Notes under the pieces: generated by a model
The model's database searches: none
What the model was told of the DNA's origin: nothing
What the model saw: the letters and a program-made list of their open reading frames with translations, nothing else
Program-made: the position numbers and the translations under genes
Part shown: one piece after another, positions 21,481-36,063 of the stretch
How the letters are laid out: each line of letters starts with the position of its first letter
How positions within the stretch are numbered: position 1 is the first letter of the stretch
Origin: Eumeta japonica
Lineage: Eukaryota > Arthropoda > Insecta > Lepidoptera > Psychidae
Assembly: GCA_005406025.1 (NCBI GenBank)
Contig: BGZK01000841.1
Span: 203,904 to 267,903 of the forward strand
DNA: 64,000 bases
Direction: 5' to 3'

Positions 21481-23541
21481 TTCGCACGACAGGAAGGCAT
21501 TGTAATCGAATTTTTAGAAGCCGGAAATCAGGGCTAATACTTTACATATATGATTGTCGTTCAGTGTTTGCAGGTCGGTCCGAAAGGTTCCATAGTTCTG
21601 AAGCGATAACTTTTCGATCTCGTAAAGCACGAAAACACTTTTTATCGAGTTTTCACGAAACATTTCTTCTGAACGTAGCGCGACTGATTCAGCGCCGAAG
21701 GCATTTAATGAAGCTCGATGAGGCTGAAAGTTTTCGTCACTTTTATAGCGTTCACCGAAATTCGATGAGAAATGTTGATAAGATTTCGACTCGATCTTTT
21801 CACAACAGTCTAGAAATTGGTCGAAAATAAATAAACTGACTTCAATACGTTGTCGACATTCCCTCCCCAAATCTCTATGAACGGTTGACGTCAAGTTTTC
21901 AGAAATTTAAAGACAGTCTAGTACTTTCGAATGTCACAAACTCGATCACATTCGGTCGGCGTTCAAACGCTATTCGTTCGATACTCGACGGACGCGGAAA
22001 GCTTTTAGGAATTCAAAACATCGTCGACGTCCAAAGAAACCTCGATATTCGAAATACCCATACGACGGGGTGAAGATAACAGCCCACCGATTTCACGAAA
22101 ATTTTCAATATCCCCGAAGGGAAGTTAACAGGTAACTTTCATAGATAGAATCTAGGGATGGTATCTCGATTCGGACGACCGTTGTGAGCCGTGTCGTTCT
22201 GTAGATGCGTCATAAGATGCATGACGATTCTTAATTGGCTTTTTTTAGCTTTCGAATTCGTTCATTTCTCGTCTCTCCCTTGCATCGACGAGTTTAATAA
22301 TCGAATCGAACGTCGCTTCTAATAAAATCACTCGTTAGATCTTGCTAGACCACTACGATTTATTTGTATTCTGTTATTCGTCGAAATACGGATTTATTAT
22401 GCCTATATAATTATATCGTTACATTAATTACTTTAGCCAAAACGTGGACGCGTAAACACGACACTCGAAGGTCTCTAAAAATTATAGTCTCTAGTATCCC
22501 TGACGTACGCGCAGCGCGTTCACCGCGGCCGGACGACGATCTTCCTACCCTCTGAGGACATCGAGTGTTGCAAAGTTCTCGATCTATTTGCGGAGGACAG
22601 GTTGACACGAAGAAGAGTTTGTTGTGTCTGGAAATGGTTAAAGCAAAATGCAAAATTCACTTACCTGAATCCGGATGTTTGAAGGTACACTTTCTAATAA
22701 CAATATTCACTTAGAATTACATATTTCAGGCGAAACCGAACACGATTACGATGCGACGGCGTGAAAAGAAGAGCACGTATTGCAGCGCACGGCAGGTACC
22801 TCTCACTAAACGAACGATCGGTACATTGACGGCCGGCGGCCGGCGTTCCGAGAAATCTTCGCTCAGGTGTGAAAACAACGGAGACACGCGGCGGCTCGGC
22901 GAAGCGGCGGCGGGTTAACCTTCAGCCGCGACGATATCGATCGTAATTCGGAATCACGCGCCGTTCATTTATATAGCGTATACGCAGCACAGCACGCCGC
23001 GTACATTTTATCGTAGCGTAGCGACGTCTCGAGAGCCGAGTCCGTTAGAATCTCGTGTTCGCCTAATAATACGGTCTATCGCTGCATCACTGCGGTACCA
23101 TTAGCAGAGGCCTAAAACGGTAACCTCGTCCGTCGGTCCCACGTCACGGCTCCTGTTTTTTAATAGACACATCAGATGATTTTATATTGCGATTACAAAA
23201 ATTACTGTCAAAAATACTGGACGATATTTGGCATTGCAGGCAGTGAATTAATTAGAACGACAATTAGTACGGAAGCTGTAAATTTAGTCTCGCTACCTCA
23301 GACGATGTCAAATTGTAATTGACTACGCGAGTAGAACGCCAAACGTTTTATGAAAACAGTAAACGTGCATAATGGTCAGATCGATTTACACGTTACATAA
23401 TATCAGACATAGAATCGTAGAGATGATGTTTGCGACCAAACGTGAACGGAAAGTAGAACTCGCAGCCACTCGGAGCATACCAAAGACAGATAAACAAATG
23501 GTTTTACATGCACAAACAGGAATGAACTTTTCGGACACCAT
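21481..23541. repeat. Satellite unit 2 (2061 bp)
   Basis: Divergent edge unit. It lacks TTACAGAAG in the TAGATCTTACAGAAGTTAG segment (near 22340) and has several small deletions. Confidence 0.9.
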
Positions 23542-25621
23542 TTCGCACGACAGGAAGGCATTGTAATCGAATTTTAAGAAGCCGGAAATCAGGGCTAATA
23601 CTTTACATATATGATTGTCGTTCAGTGTTTGCAGGTCGGTCCGAAAGGTTCCACATAGTTCTGAAGCGATAACTTTCGATCTCAAAAGCACGAAAACACT
23701 TTTATCGAGTTTTCACGAAACATTTCTTCTGAACGTAGCGACTGATTCAGGCGCCGCCGAAGGCATTTAATGAAGCTCGATGAGGCTGAAAGTTTTCGTC
23801 ACTTTTATAGCGTTCACCGAAATTCGATGAGAGAATGTTGATAAGATTTCGGACTCGATCTTTTCACAACAGTCTAGAAATTGGTCGAAAATAAATAAAC
23901 TGACTTCAATACGTTGTCGACATTCCTCCCCGAAATCTCTATGAACGGTTGACGTCAAGTTTTCAGAAATTTAAAGACAGTCTAGTACTTTCGAATGTCA
24001 CAAACTCGATCACATTCGGTCGGTCCGTTCAAACGCTATTCGTTCGATACTCGACGGACGCGGAAAGCTTTTAGGAATTCAAAACATCGTCGACGTCCAA
24101 AGAAACCTCGATATTCGAAATACCCATACGACGGGGTGAAGATAACAGCTCCACCGATTTCACGAAAATTTTCAATATCCTCGAAGGGAAGTTAACAGGT
24201 AACTTTTCATAGATAGAATCTAGGGATGGTATCTCGATTCGGACGACCGTTGTGAGCCGTGTCGTTCTGTAGATGCGTCATAAGATGCATGACGATTCTT
24301 AATTATTTTTTTAGCTTTCGAATTCATCTTCTCGTCTCTCCCTTTGCATCGACGAGTTTAATAATCGAATCGAACGTCGCTTCTAATAAAATCACCGTTA
24401 GATCTTACAGAAGTTAGACCACTACGATTTATTTGTATTCTGTTATTCGTCGAAATACGGATTTATTATGCCTATATAATTATATCGTTACATTAATTAC
24501 TTTAGCCAAAACGTGGACGCGTAAGACACGACACTCGAAGGTCTCTAAAAATTATAGTCTCGCTAGTATCCCTGACGTACGCGCAGCGCGTTCACCGCGG
24601 CCGGACGACGATCTTCCCACCTGAGGACATCGAGTGTTGCAAAGTTCTCGATCTATTTGCGGAGGACAGGTTGACACGAAGAAGAGTTTGTTGTGTCTGG
24701 AAATGGTTAAAGCAAAATGCAAAATTCACTTACCTGAATCCGGATGTTTGAAGGTACACTTTCTAATAACAATATTCACTTAGAATTACATTTTACAGAA
24801 AACCGAACACGATTACGATGCGACGGCGTGAAAGAAGAGCACGTATTGCAGCGCACGGTAGGTACTTCTTCACCAAACGAACGATCGGCGGTTAGCTGAC
24901 GGCCGGCAGTGGCCGGCGTTCCGAGAAATCTTCGCTCAGGTGTGAAAACGGAACGATTGCGGCGGCGGCGCGGCGGCGGGTTAACTTTCAGCCGCGACGA
25001 TATCGATCGTAATGTCGAATCACGCGCCGTTCATTTTATAGCGTATACGCAGCACAGCACGCCGCGTACATTTTATCGTAGCGTAGCGACGTCTCTGAGA
25101 GCCGAGTCCGTTAGAATCTCGTGTTCGCCTAATAATACGCGTCTATCGCTGCATCACTGCGGTACCATTAGCAGAGGCCTAAAACGGTAACCTCGTCCGT
25201 CGGTCCACGTGTCACGGCTCTTGTTTTTTTTAATAGACACATCAGATGATTTTATATTGCGATTACAAAATTACTGTCAAAATACTGGACGATATTTGGC
25301 ATTGCAGGCAGTGAATTAATTAGAACGACAATTAGTACGGAAGCTGTAAATTTAGTCTCTACCTCAGACGATGTCAAATTGTAATTGACTACGCGAGTAG
25401 AACGCCAAACGTTTATGAAAACAGTAAACGCATAATGGTCAGATCGATTTACACGTTACACATAATATCAGACATAGAATCGTTAATCCGTAGAGATGTT
25501 TGCGACCAAACGTGAACGGAAAGTAGAACTCGCAGCCGCTTACTTTCGGAGCATACGTACTCAAGACAGATAAACAAATGGTTTTACATGCACAAACAGG
25601 AATGAACTTTTCGGACACCAT
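23542..25621. repeat. Satellite unit 3 (2080 bp)
   Basis: Divergent unit. The segment before the GC-rich part (about 24790-24975) is altered: ATATTTCAGGCG is changed and the ACAACGGAGACATG stretch is replaced. Confidence 0.9.
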
Positions 25622-27606
25622 TTCGCACGACAGGAAGGCATTGTAATCGAATTTCTTAAGAAGCCGGAAATCAGGGCTAATAATTTTACATATATGATTG
25701 TCGTTCAGTGTTTGCAGGTCGGTCCGAAAGGTTCCACATAGTTCTGAAGCGATAACTTTCGATCTCGTAAAGCACGAAAACACTTTTATCGAGTTTTCAC
25801 GAAACATTTCTTCTGAACGTAGCGACTGATTCAGGCGCCGCCGAAGGCATTTAATGAAGCTCGATGAGGCTGAAAGTTTTCGTCACTTTATAGCGTTCAC
25901 CGAAATTCGATGAGAAATGTTGATAAGATTTCGACTCGATCTTTTCACAACAGTCTAGAAATTGGTCGAAAATAAATAAACTGACTTCAATACGTTGTCG
26001 ACATTCTCCCCGAAATCTCTATGAACGGTTGACGTCAAGTTTTCAGAAATTTAAAGACAGTCTAGTACCTTTCGAATGTCACAAACTCGATCACATTCGG
26101 TCGGTCCGTTCAAACGCTATTCGTTCGATACTCGACGGACGCGGAAAGCTTTTAGGAATTCAAAACATCGTCGACGTCCAAAGAAACCTCGATATTCGAA
26201 ATACCCATACGACGGTGAAGATAACAGCTCCACCGATTTCACGAAAATTTTCAATATCCCCGAAGGGAAGTTAACAGGTAACTTTTCATAGATAGAATCT
26301 AGGATGGTATCTCGATTCGGACGACCGTTGTGAGCCGTGTCGTTCTGTAGATGCGTCATAAGATGCATGACGATTCTTAATTGACTTTTTAGCTTTCGAA
26401 TTCGTTCATTTCTCGTCTCCTTTGCATCGACGAGTTTAATAATCGAATCGAACGTCGCTTCTAATAAAATCACTCGTTAGATCTTACAGAAGTTAGACCA
26501 CTACGATTTATTTGTATTCTGTTATTCGTCGAAATACGATTTATTATGCCTATATAATTATATCGTTACATTAATTACTTTAGCCAAAACGTGGACGCGT
26601 AAGACACGACACTCGAAGGTCTCTCAAAAATTATAGTCTCGCTAGTATCCCTGACGTACGCGCAGCGCGTTCACCGCGGACGACGATCTTCCTACCCTCT
26701 GAGGACATCGAGTTGCAAAGTTCTCGATCTATTTGCGGAGGACAGGTTGACACGAAGAAGAGTTTGTTGTGTCTGGAAATGGTTAAAGCAAAATGCAAAA
26801 TTCAATTTACCTGAATCCGGATGTTTGAAGGTACATTCTAATAACGATAGAATTACATATTTCAGGCGAAAACCGAACACGATTACGATGCGACGGCGTA
26901 AGAAGAGCACGTATTGCAGCGCACGGTTAATCCTCTTACAGCCGCAGTTTCAGAACGATCAGCCTGCCGGCGAAGCGGCGCGGCGGCGTTACTTTCAGCC
27001 GCGACTAGACGTATACGCGCCGTTCATTTATAAGCACGCACGCGCGCATTTTATCGTAGCGTAGCGACGTCTCTGAGAGCCGAGTCCGTTAGAATCTCGT
27101 GTTCGCCTAATAATACGCGTCTATCGCTGCATCACTGCGGTACCATTAGCAGAGGCCTAAAACGGTAACCTCGTCCGTCGGTCCACGTGTCACGGCTCCT
27201 TAAGTTTTTAATAGACACATCAGATGATTTTATATTGCGATTACAAAAATTACTGTCAAAAATACTGGACGATATTTGGCATTGCAGGCAGTGAATTAAT
27301 TAGAACGACAATTAGTACGGAAGCTGTAAATTTAGTCTCGCTACCTCAGACGATGTCAAATTGTAATTGACTACGCGAGTAGAACGCCAAACGTTTATGA
27401 AAAACAGTAAACGTGCATAATGGTCAGATCGATTTACACGTTACACATAATATCAGACATAGAATCGTTAATCCGTAGAGATGTTTGCGACCAAACGTGA
27501 ACGGAAAGTAGAACTCGCAGCCGCTTACTTTCGGAGCATACGTACTCAAGACAGATAAACAAATGGTTTTACATGCACAAACAGGAATGAACTTTTCGGA
27601 CACCAT
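25622..27606. repeat. Satellite unit 4 (1985 bp, internally deleted)
   Basis: The shortest complete unit. About 100 bases are missing or rearranged at roughly 26920-27050, the GC-rich segment. The rest is close to the standard sequence, so it marks the change from divergent to uniform units. Confidence 0.9.
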
Positions 27607-29716
27607 TTCGCACGACAGGAAGGCATTGTAATCGAATTTAAGAAGCCGGAAATCAGGGCTAATACTTTACATATATGATTGTCGTTCAGTGTTTGCAGGT
27701 CGGTCCGAAAGGTTCCACATAGTTCTGAAGCGATAACTTTTCGATCTCGTAAAGCACGAAAACACTTTTATCGAGTTTTCACGAAACATTTCTTCTGAAC
27801 GTAGCGACTGATTCAGGCGCCGCCGAAGGCATTTAATGAAGCTCGATGAGGCTGAAAGTTTTCGTCACTTTATAGCGTTCACCGAAATTCGATGAGAAAT
27901 GTTGATAAGATTTCGGACTCGATCTTTTCACAACAGTCTAGAAATTGGTCGAAAATAAATAAACTGACTTCAATACGTTGTCGACATTCCTCCCCGAAAT
28001 CTCTATGAACGGTTGACGTCAAGTTTTCAGAAATTTAAAGACAGTCTAGTACTTTCGAATGTCACAAACTCGATCACATTCGGTCGGTCCGTTCAAACGC
28101 TATTCGTTCGATACTCGACGGACGCGGAAAAGCTTTTTAGGAATTCAAAACATCGTCGACGTCCAAAGAAACCTCGATATTCGAAATACCCATACGACGG
28201 GGTGAAGATAACAGCTCCACCGATTTCACGAAAATTTTCAATATCCTCGAAGGGAAGTTAACAGGTAACTTTTCATAGATAGAATCTAGGGATGGTATCT
28301 CGATTCGGACGACCGTTGTGAGCCGTGTCGTTCTGTAGATGCGTCATAAGATGCATGACGATTCTTAATTGACTTTTTTTAGCTTTCGAATTCGTTCATT
28401 TCTCGTCTCTCCCCTTTGCATCGACGAGTTTAATAATCGAATCGAACGTCGCTTCTAATAAAATCACTCGTTAGATCTTACAGAAGTTAGACCACTACGA
28501 TTTATTTGTATTCTGTTATTCGTCGAAATACGGATTTATTATGCCTATATAATTATATCGTTACATTAATTACTTTAGCCAAAACGTGGACGCGTAAGAC
28601 ACGACACTCGAAGGTCTCTAAAAATTATAGTCTCGCTAGTATCCCTGACGTACGCGCAGCGCGTTCACCGCGGCCGGACGACGATCTTCCTACCCTCTGA
28701 GGACATCGAGTGTTGCAAAGTTCTCGATCTATTTGCGGAGGACAGGTTGACACGAAGAAGAGTTTGTTGTGTCTGGAAATGGTTAAAGCAAAATGCAAAA
28801 TTCACTTACCTGAATCCGGATGTTTGAAGGTACACTTTCTAATAACAATATTCACTTAGAATTACATATTTCAGGCGAAAACCGAACACGATTACGATGC
28901 GACGGCGTGAAAAGAAGAGCACGTATTGCAGCGCACGGTAGGTACTTTCTCACTAAACGAACGATCGGTAAGACGGCCGGCAGTGGCCGGCGTTCCGAGA
29001 AATCTTCGCTCAGGTGTGAAAACAACGGAGACATGCGGCGGCCGGCGAGGGCGCGGCGGCGGGTTAACTTTCAGCCGCGACGATATCGATCGTAATATTC
29101 GAATCACGCGCCGTTCATTTATATAGCGTATACGCAGCACAGCACGCCGCGTACATTTTATCGTAGCGTAGCGACGTCTCTGAGAGCCGAGTCCGTTAGA
29201 ATCTCGTGTTCGCCTAATAATACGCGTCTATCGCTGCATCACTGCGGTACCATTAGCAGAGGCCTAAAAACGGTAACCTCGTCCGTCGGTCCACGTGTCA
29301 CGGCTCCTTAAGTTTTTTTTAATAGACACATCAGATGATTTTATATTGCGATTACAAAAATTACTGTCAAAAATACTGGACGATATTTGGCATTGCAGGC
29401 AGTGAATTAATTAGAACGACAATTAGTACGGAAGCTGTAAATTTAGTCTCGCTACCTCAGACGATGTCAAATTGTAATTGACTACGCGAGTAGAACGCCA
29501 AACGTTTATGAAAACAGTAAACGTGCATAATGGTCAGATCGATTTACACGTTACACATAATATCAGACATAGAATCGTTAATCCGTAGAGATGTTTGCGA
29601 CCAAACGTGAACGGAAAGTAGAACTCGCAGCCGCTTACTTTCGGAGCATACGTACTCAAGACAGATAAACAAATGGTTTTACATGCACAAACAGGAATGA
29701 ACTTTTCGGACACCAT
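27607..29716. repeat. Satellite unit 5 (2110 bp)
   Basis: First regular unit. Sites: a short, b CCTCCCC, c seven T, d long. Confidence 0.95.
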
Positions 29717-31835
29717 TTCGCACGACAGGAAGGCATTGTAATCGAATTTCTTAAGAAGCCGGAAATCAGGGCTAATACTTTACATATATGATTGTCGTTC
29801 AGTGTTTGCAGGTCGGTCCGAAAGGTTCCACATAGTTCTGAAGCGATAACTTTTCGATCTCGTAAAGCACGAAAACACTTTTTTATCGAGTTTTCACGAA
29901 ACATTTCTTCTGAACGTAGCGACTGATTCAGGCGCCGCCGAAGGCATTTAATGAAGCTCGATGAGGCTGAAAGTTTTCGTCACTTTTATAGCGTTCACCG
30001 AAATTCGATGAGAAATGTTGATAAGATTTCGGACTCGATCTTTTCACAACAGTCTAGAAATTGGTCGAAAATAAATAAACTGACTTCAATACGTTGTCGA
30101 CATTCCCTCCCCGAAATCTCTATGAACGGTTGACGTCAAGTTTTCAGAAATTTAAAGACAGTCTAGTACTTTCGAATGTCACAAACTCGATCACATTCGG
30201 TCGGTCCGTTCAAACGCTATTCGTTCGATACTCGACGGACGCGGAAAAGCTTTTTAGGAATTCAAAACATCGTCGACGTCCAAAGAAACCTCGATATTCG
30301 AAATACCCATACGACGGGGTGAAGATAACAGCTCCACCGATTTCACGAAAATTTTCAATATCCTCGAAGGGAAGTTAACAGGTAACTTTTCATAGATAGA
30401 ATCTAGGGATGGTATCTCGATTCGGACGACCGTTGTGAGCCGTGTCGTTCTGTAGATGCGTCATAAGATGCATGACGATTCTTAATTGGCTTTTTTTAGC
30501 TTTCGAATTCGTTCATTTCTCGTCTCTCCCCCTTTGCATCGACGAGTTTAATAATCGAATCGAACGTCGCTTCTAATAAAATCACTCGTTAGATCTTACA
30601 GAAGTTAGACCACTACGATTTATTTGTATTCTGTTATTCGTCGAAATACGGATTTATTATGCCTATATAATTATATCGTTACATTAATTACTTTAGCCAA
30701 AACGTGGACGCGTAAGACACGACACTCGAAGGTCTCTAAAAATTATAGTCTCGCTAGTATCCCTGACGTACGCGCAGCGCGTTCACCGCGGCCGGACGAC
30801 GATCTTCCTACCCTCTGAGGACATCGAGTGTTGCAAAGTTCTCGATCTATTTGCGGAGGACAGGTTGACACGAAGAAGAGTTTGTTGTGTCTGGAAATGG
30901 TTAAAGCAAAATGCAAAATTCACTTACCTGAATCCGGATGTTTGAAGGTACACTTTCTAATAACAATATTCACTTAGAATTACATATTTCAGGCGAAAAC
31001 CGAACACGATTACGATGCGACGGCGTGAAAAGAAGAGCACGTATTGCAGCGCACGGTAGGTACTTTCTCACCAAACGAACGATCGGTACAGCTGACGGCC
31101 GGCAGTGGCCGGCGTTCCGAGAAATCTTCGCTCAGGTGTGAAAACAACGGAGACATGCGGCGGCCGGCGAGCGGCGCGGCGGCGGGTTAACTTTCAGCCG
31201 CGACGATATCGATCGTAATATTCGAATCACGCGCCGTTCATTTATATAGCGTATACGCAGCACAGCACGCCGCGTACATTTTATCGTAGCGTAGCGACGT
31301 CTCTGAGAGCCGAGTCCGTTAGAATCTCGTGTTCGCCTAATAATACGCGTCTATCGCTGCATCACTGCGGTACCATTAGCAGAGGCCTAAAAACGGTAAC
31401 CTCGTCCGTCGGTCCACGTGTCACGGCTCCTTAAGTTTTTTAATAGACACATCAGATGATTTTATATTGCGATTACAAAATTACTGTCAAAATACTGGAC
31501 GATATTTGGCATTGCAGGCAGTGAATTAATTAGAACGACAATTAGTACGGAAGCTGTAAATTTAGTCTCGCTACCTCAGACGATGTCAAATTGTAATTGA
31601 CTACGCGAGTAGAACGCCAAACGTTTATGAAAACAGTAAACGTGCATAATGGTCAGATCGATTTACACGTTACACATAATATCAGACATAGAATCGTTAA
31701 TCCGTAGAGATGTTTGCGACCAAACGTGAACGGAAAGTAGAACTCGCAGCCGCTTACTTTCGGAGCATACGTACTCAAGACAGATAAACAAATGGTTTTA
31801 CATGCACAAACAGGAATGAACTTTTCGGACACCAT
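29717..31835. repeat. Satellite unit 6 (2119 bp)
   Basis: Sites: a long, b CCCTCCCC, c seven T preceded by GGC instead of GAC, d long. The GGC variant recurs in unit 20 and in edge unit 2. Confidence 0.95.
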
Positions 31836-33951
31836 TTCGCACGACAGGAAGGCATTGTAATCGAATTTCTTAAGAAGCCGGAAATCAGGGCTAATACTTT
31901 ACATATATGATTGTCGTTCAGTGTTTGCAGGTCGGTCCGAAAGGTTCCACATAGTTCTGAAGCGATAACTTTTCGATCTCGTAAAGCACGAAAACACTTT
32001 TTATCGAGTTTTCACGAAACATTTCTTCTGAACGTAGCGACTGATTCAGGCGCCGCCGAAGGCATTTAATGAAGCTCGATGAGGCTGAAAGTTTTCGTCA
32101 CTTTTATAGCGTTCACCGAAATTCGATGAGAAATGTTGATAAGATTTCGGACTCGATCTTTTCACAACAGTCTAGAAATTGGTCGAAAATAAATAAACTG
32201 ACTTCAATACGTTGTCGACATTCCTCCCCGAAATCTCTATGAACGGTTGACGTCAAGTTTTCAGAAATTTAAAGACAGTCTAGTACTTTCGAATGTCACA
32301 AACTCGATCACATTCGGTCGGTCCGTTCAAACGCTATTCGTTCGATACTCGACGGACGCGGAAAAGCTTTTTAGGAATTCAAAACATCGTCGACGTCCAA
32401 AGAAACCTCGATATTCGAAATACCCATACGACGGGGTGAAGATAACAGCTCCACCGATTTCACGAAAATTTTCAATATCCTCGAAGGGAAGTTAACAGGT
32501 AACTTTTCATAGATAGAATCTAGGGATGGTATCTCGATTCGGACGACCGTTGTGAGCCGTGTCGTTCTGTAGATGCGTCATAAGATGCATGACGATTCTT
32601 AATTGACTTTTTAGCTTTCGAATTCGTTCATTTCTCGTCTCTCCCTTTGCATCGACGAGTTTAATAATCGAATCGAACGTCGCTTCTAATAAAATCACTC
32701 GTTAGATCTTACAGAAGTTAGACCACTACGATTTATTTGTATTCTGTTATTCGTCGAAATACGGATTTATTATGCCTATATAATTATATCGTTACATTAA
32801 TTACTTTAGCCAAAACGTGGACGCGTAAGACACGACACTCGAAGGTCTCTAAAAATTATAGTCTCGCTAGTATCCCTGACGTACGCGCAGCGCGTTCACC
32901 GCGGCCGGACGACGATCTTCCTACCCTCTGAGGACATCGAGTGTTGCAAAGTTCTCGATCTATTTGCGGAGGACAGGTTGACACGAAGAAGAGTTTGTTG
33001 TGTCTGGAAATGGTTAAAGCAAAATGCAAAATTCACTTACCTGAATCCGGATGTTTGAAGGTACACTTTCTAATAACAATATTCACTTAGAATTACATAT
33101 TTCAGGCGAAAACCGAACACGATTACGATGCGACGGCGTGAAAAGAAGAGCACGTATTGCAGCGCACGGTAGGTACTTTCTCACTAAACGAACGATCGGT
33201 ACAGCTGACGGCCGGCAGTGGCCGGCGTTCCGAGAAATCTTCGCTCAGGTGTGAAAACAACGGAGACATGCGGCGGCCGGCGAGCGGCGCGGCGGCGGGT
33301 TAACTTTCAGCCGCGACGATATCGATCGTAATGTTCGAATCACGCGCCGTTCATTTATATAGCGTATACGCAGCACAGCACGCCGCGTACATTTTATCGT
33401 AGCGTAGCGACGTCTCTGAGAGCCGAGTCCGTTAGAATCTCGTGTTCGCCTAATAATACGCGTCTATCGCTGCATCACTGCGGTACCATTAGCAGAGGCC
33501 TAAAAACGGTAACCTCGTCCGTCGGTCCACGTGTCACGGCTCCTTAAGTTTTTTTAATAGACACATCAGATGATTTTATATTGCGATTACAAAAATTACT
33601 GTCAAAAATACTGGACGATATTTGGCATTGCAGGCAGTGAATTAATTAGAACGACAATTAGTACGGAAGCTGTAAATTTAGTCTCGCTACCTCAGACGAT
33701 GTCAAATTGTAATTGACTACGCGAGTAGAACGCCAAACGTTTATGAAAACAGTAAACGTGCATAATGGTCAGATCGATTTACACGTTACACATAATATCA
33801 GACATAGAATCGTTAATCCGTAGAGATGTTTGCGACCAAACGTGAACGGAAAGTAGAACTCGCAGCCGCTTACTTTCGGAGCATACGTACTCAAGACAGA
33901 TAAACAAATGGTTTTACATGCACAAACAGGAATGAACTTTTCGGACACCAT
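31836..33951. repeat. Satellite unit 7 (2116 bp)
   Basis: Sites: a long, b CCTCCCC, c five T, d long. Confidence 0.95.
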
Positions 33952-36063
33952 TTCGCACGACAGGAAGGCATTGTAATCGAATTTCTTAAGAAGCCGGAAA
34001 TCAGGGCTAATACTTTACATATATGATTGTCGTTCAGTGTTTGCAGGTCGGTCCGAAAGGTTCCACATAGTTCTGAAGCGATAACTTTTCGATCTCGTAA
34101 AGCACGAAAACACTTTTTATCGAGTTTTCACGAAACATTTCTTCTGAACGTAGCGACTGATTCAGGCGCCGCCGAAGGCATTTAATGAAGCTCGATGAGG
34201 CTGAAAGTTTTCGTCACTTTATAGCGTTCACCGAAATTCGATGAGAAATGTTGATAAGATTTCGGACTCGATCTTTTCACAACAGTCTAGAAATTGGTCG
34301 AAAATAAATAAACTGACTTCAATACGTTGTCGACATTCCTCCCCGAAATCTCTATGAACGGTTGACGTCAAGTTTTCAGAAATTTAAAGACAGTCTAGTA
34401 CTTTCGAATGTCACAAACTCGATCACATTCGGTCGGTCCGTTCAAACGCTATTCGTTCGATACTCGACGGACGCGGAAAAGCTTTTTAGGAATTCAAAAC
34501 ATCGTCGACGTCCAAAGAAACCTCGATATTCGAAATACCCATACGACGGGGTGAAGATAACAGCTCCACCGATTTCACGAAAATTTTCAATATCCTCGAA
34601 GGGAAGTTAACAGGTAACTTTTCATAGATAGAATCTAGGGATGGTATCTCGATTCGGACGACCGTTGTGAGCCGTGTCGTTCTGTAGATGCGTCATAAGA
34701 TGCATGACGATTCTTAATTGACTTTTTAGCTTTCGAATTCGTTCATTTCTCGTCTCTCCCTTTGCATCGACGAGTTTAATAATCGAATCGAACGTCGCTT
34801 CTAATAAAATCACTCGTTAGATCTTACAGAAGTTAGACCACTACGATTTATTTGTATTCTGTTATTCGTCGAAATACGGATTTATTATGCCTATATAATT
34901 ATATCGTTACATTAATTACTTTAGCCAAAACGTGGACGCGTAAGACACGACACTCGAAGGTCTCTAAAAATTATAGTCTCGCTAGTATCCCTGACGTACG
35001 CGCAGCGCGTTCACCGCGGCCGGACGACGATCTTCCTACCCTCTGAGGACATCGAGTGTTGCAAAGTTCTCGATCTATTTGCGGAGGACAGGTTGACACG
35101 AAGAAGAGTTTGTTGTGTCTGGAAATGGTTAAAGCAAAATGCAAAATTCACTTACCTGAATCCGGATGTTTGAAGGTACACTTTCTAATAACAATATTCA
35201 CTTAGAATTACATATTTCAGGCGAAAACCGAACACGATTACGATGCGACGGCGTGAAAAGAAGAGCACGTATTGCAGCGCACGGTAGGTACTTTCTCACT
35301 AAACGAACGATCGGTACAGCTGACGGCCGGCAGTGGCCGGCGTTCCGAGAAATCTTCGCTCAGGTGTGAAAACAACGGAGACATGCGGCGGCCGGCGAGC
35401 GGCGCGGCGGCGGGTTAACTTTCAGCCGCGACGATATCGATCGTAATGTTCGAATCACGCGCCGTTCATTTATATAGCGTATACGCAGCACAGCACGCCG
35501 CGTACATTTTATCGTAGCGTAGCGACGTCTCTGAGAGCCGAGTCCGTTAGAATCTCGTGTTCGCCTAATAATACGCGTCTATCGCTGCATCACTGCGGTA
35601 CCATTAGCAGAGGCCTAAAAACGGTAACCTCGTCCGTCGGTCCACGTGTCACGGCTCCTTAAGTTTTTTAATAGACACATCAGATGATTTTATATTGCGA
35701 TTACAAAATTACTGTCAAAATACTGGACGATATTTGGCATTGCAGGCAGTGAATTAATTAGAACGACAATTAGTACGGAAGCTGTAAATTTAGTCTCGCT
35801 ACCTCAGACGATGTCAAATTGTAATTGACTACGCGAGTAGAACGCCAAACGTTTATGAAAACAGTAAACGTGCATAATGGTCAGATCGATTTACACGTTA
35901 CACATAATATCAGACATAGAATCGTTAATCCGTAGAGATGTTTGCGACCAAACGTGAACGGAAAGTAGAACTCGCAGCCGCTTACTTTCGGAGCATACGT
36001 ACTCAAGACAGATAAACAAATGGTTTTACATGCACAAACAGGAATGAACTTTTCGGACACCAT
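33952..36063. repeat. Satellite unit 8 (2112 bp)
   Basis: Sites: a short, b CCTCCCC, c five T, d long. Confidence 0.95.

Noticed and set aside
25439..25807. 122-codon minus-strand frame in unit 3-4, with recurring 60-codon forms in other units (for example 27424-27606)
   Set aside because: The frame is interrupted differently from unit to unit, and its apparent conservation is explained by homogenisation of the DNA. A decayed transposase cannot be excluded, but no motif supports it.
28820..29095. Short plus-strand frames in the satellite (64-94 codons, repeated in each unit)
   Set aside because: They start at ordinary or non-ATG codons, lack domains and vary with indels; they are most likely chance frames.
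29095..29112. tRNA B-box-like GTTCGAATC (as ATTCGAATC in unit 5) before CACGCGCC in satellite units, suggesting a tRNA or SINE
   Set aside because: The flanking bases do not form a T-stem, and no A-box or cloverleaf can be drawn upstream.
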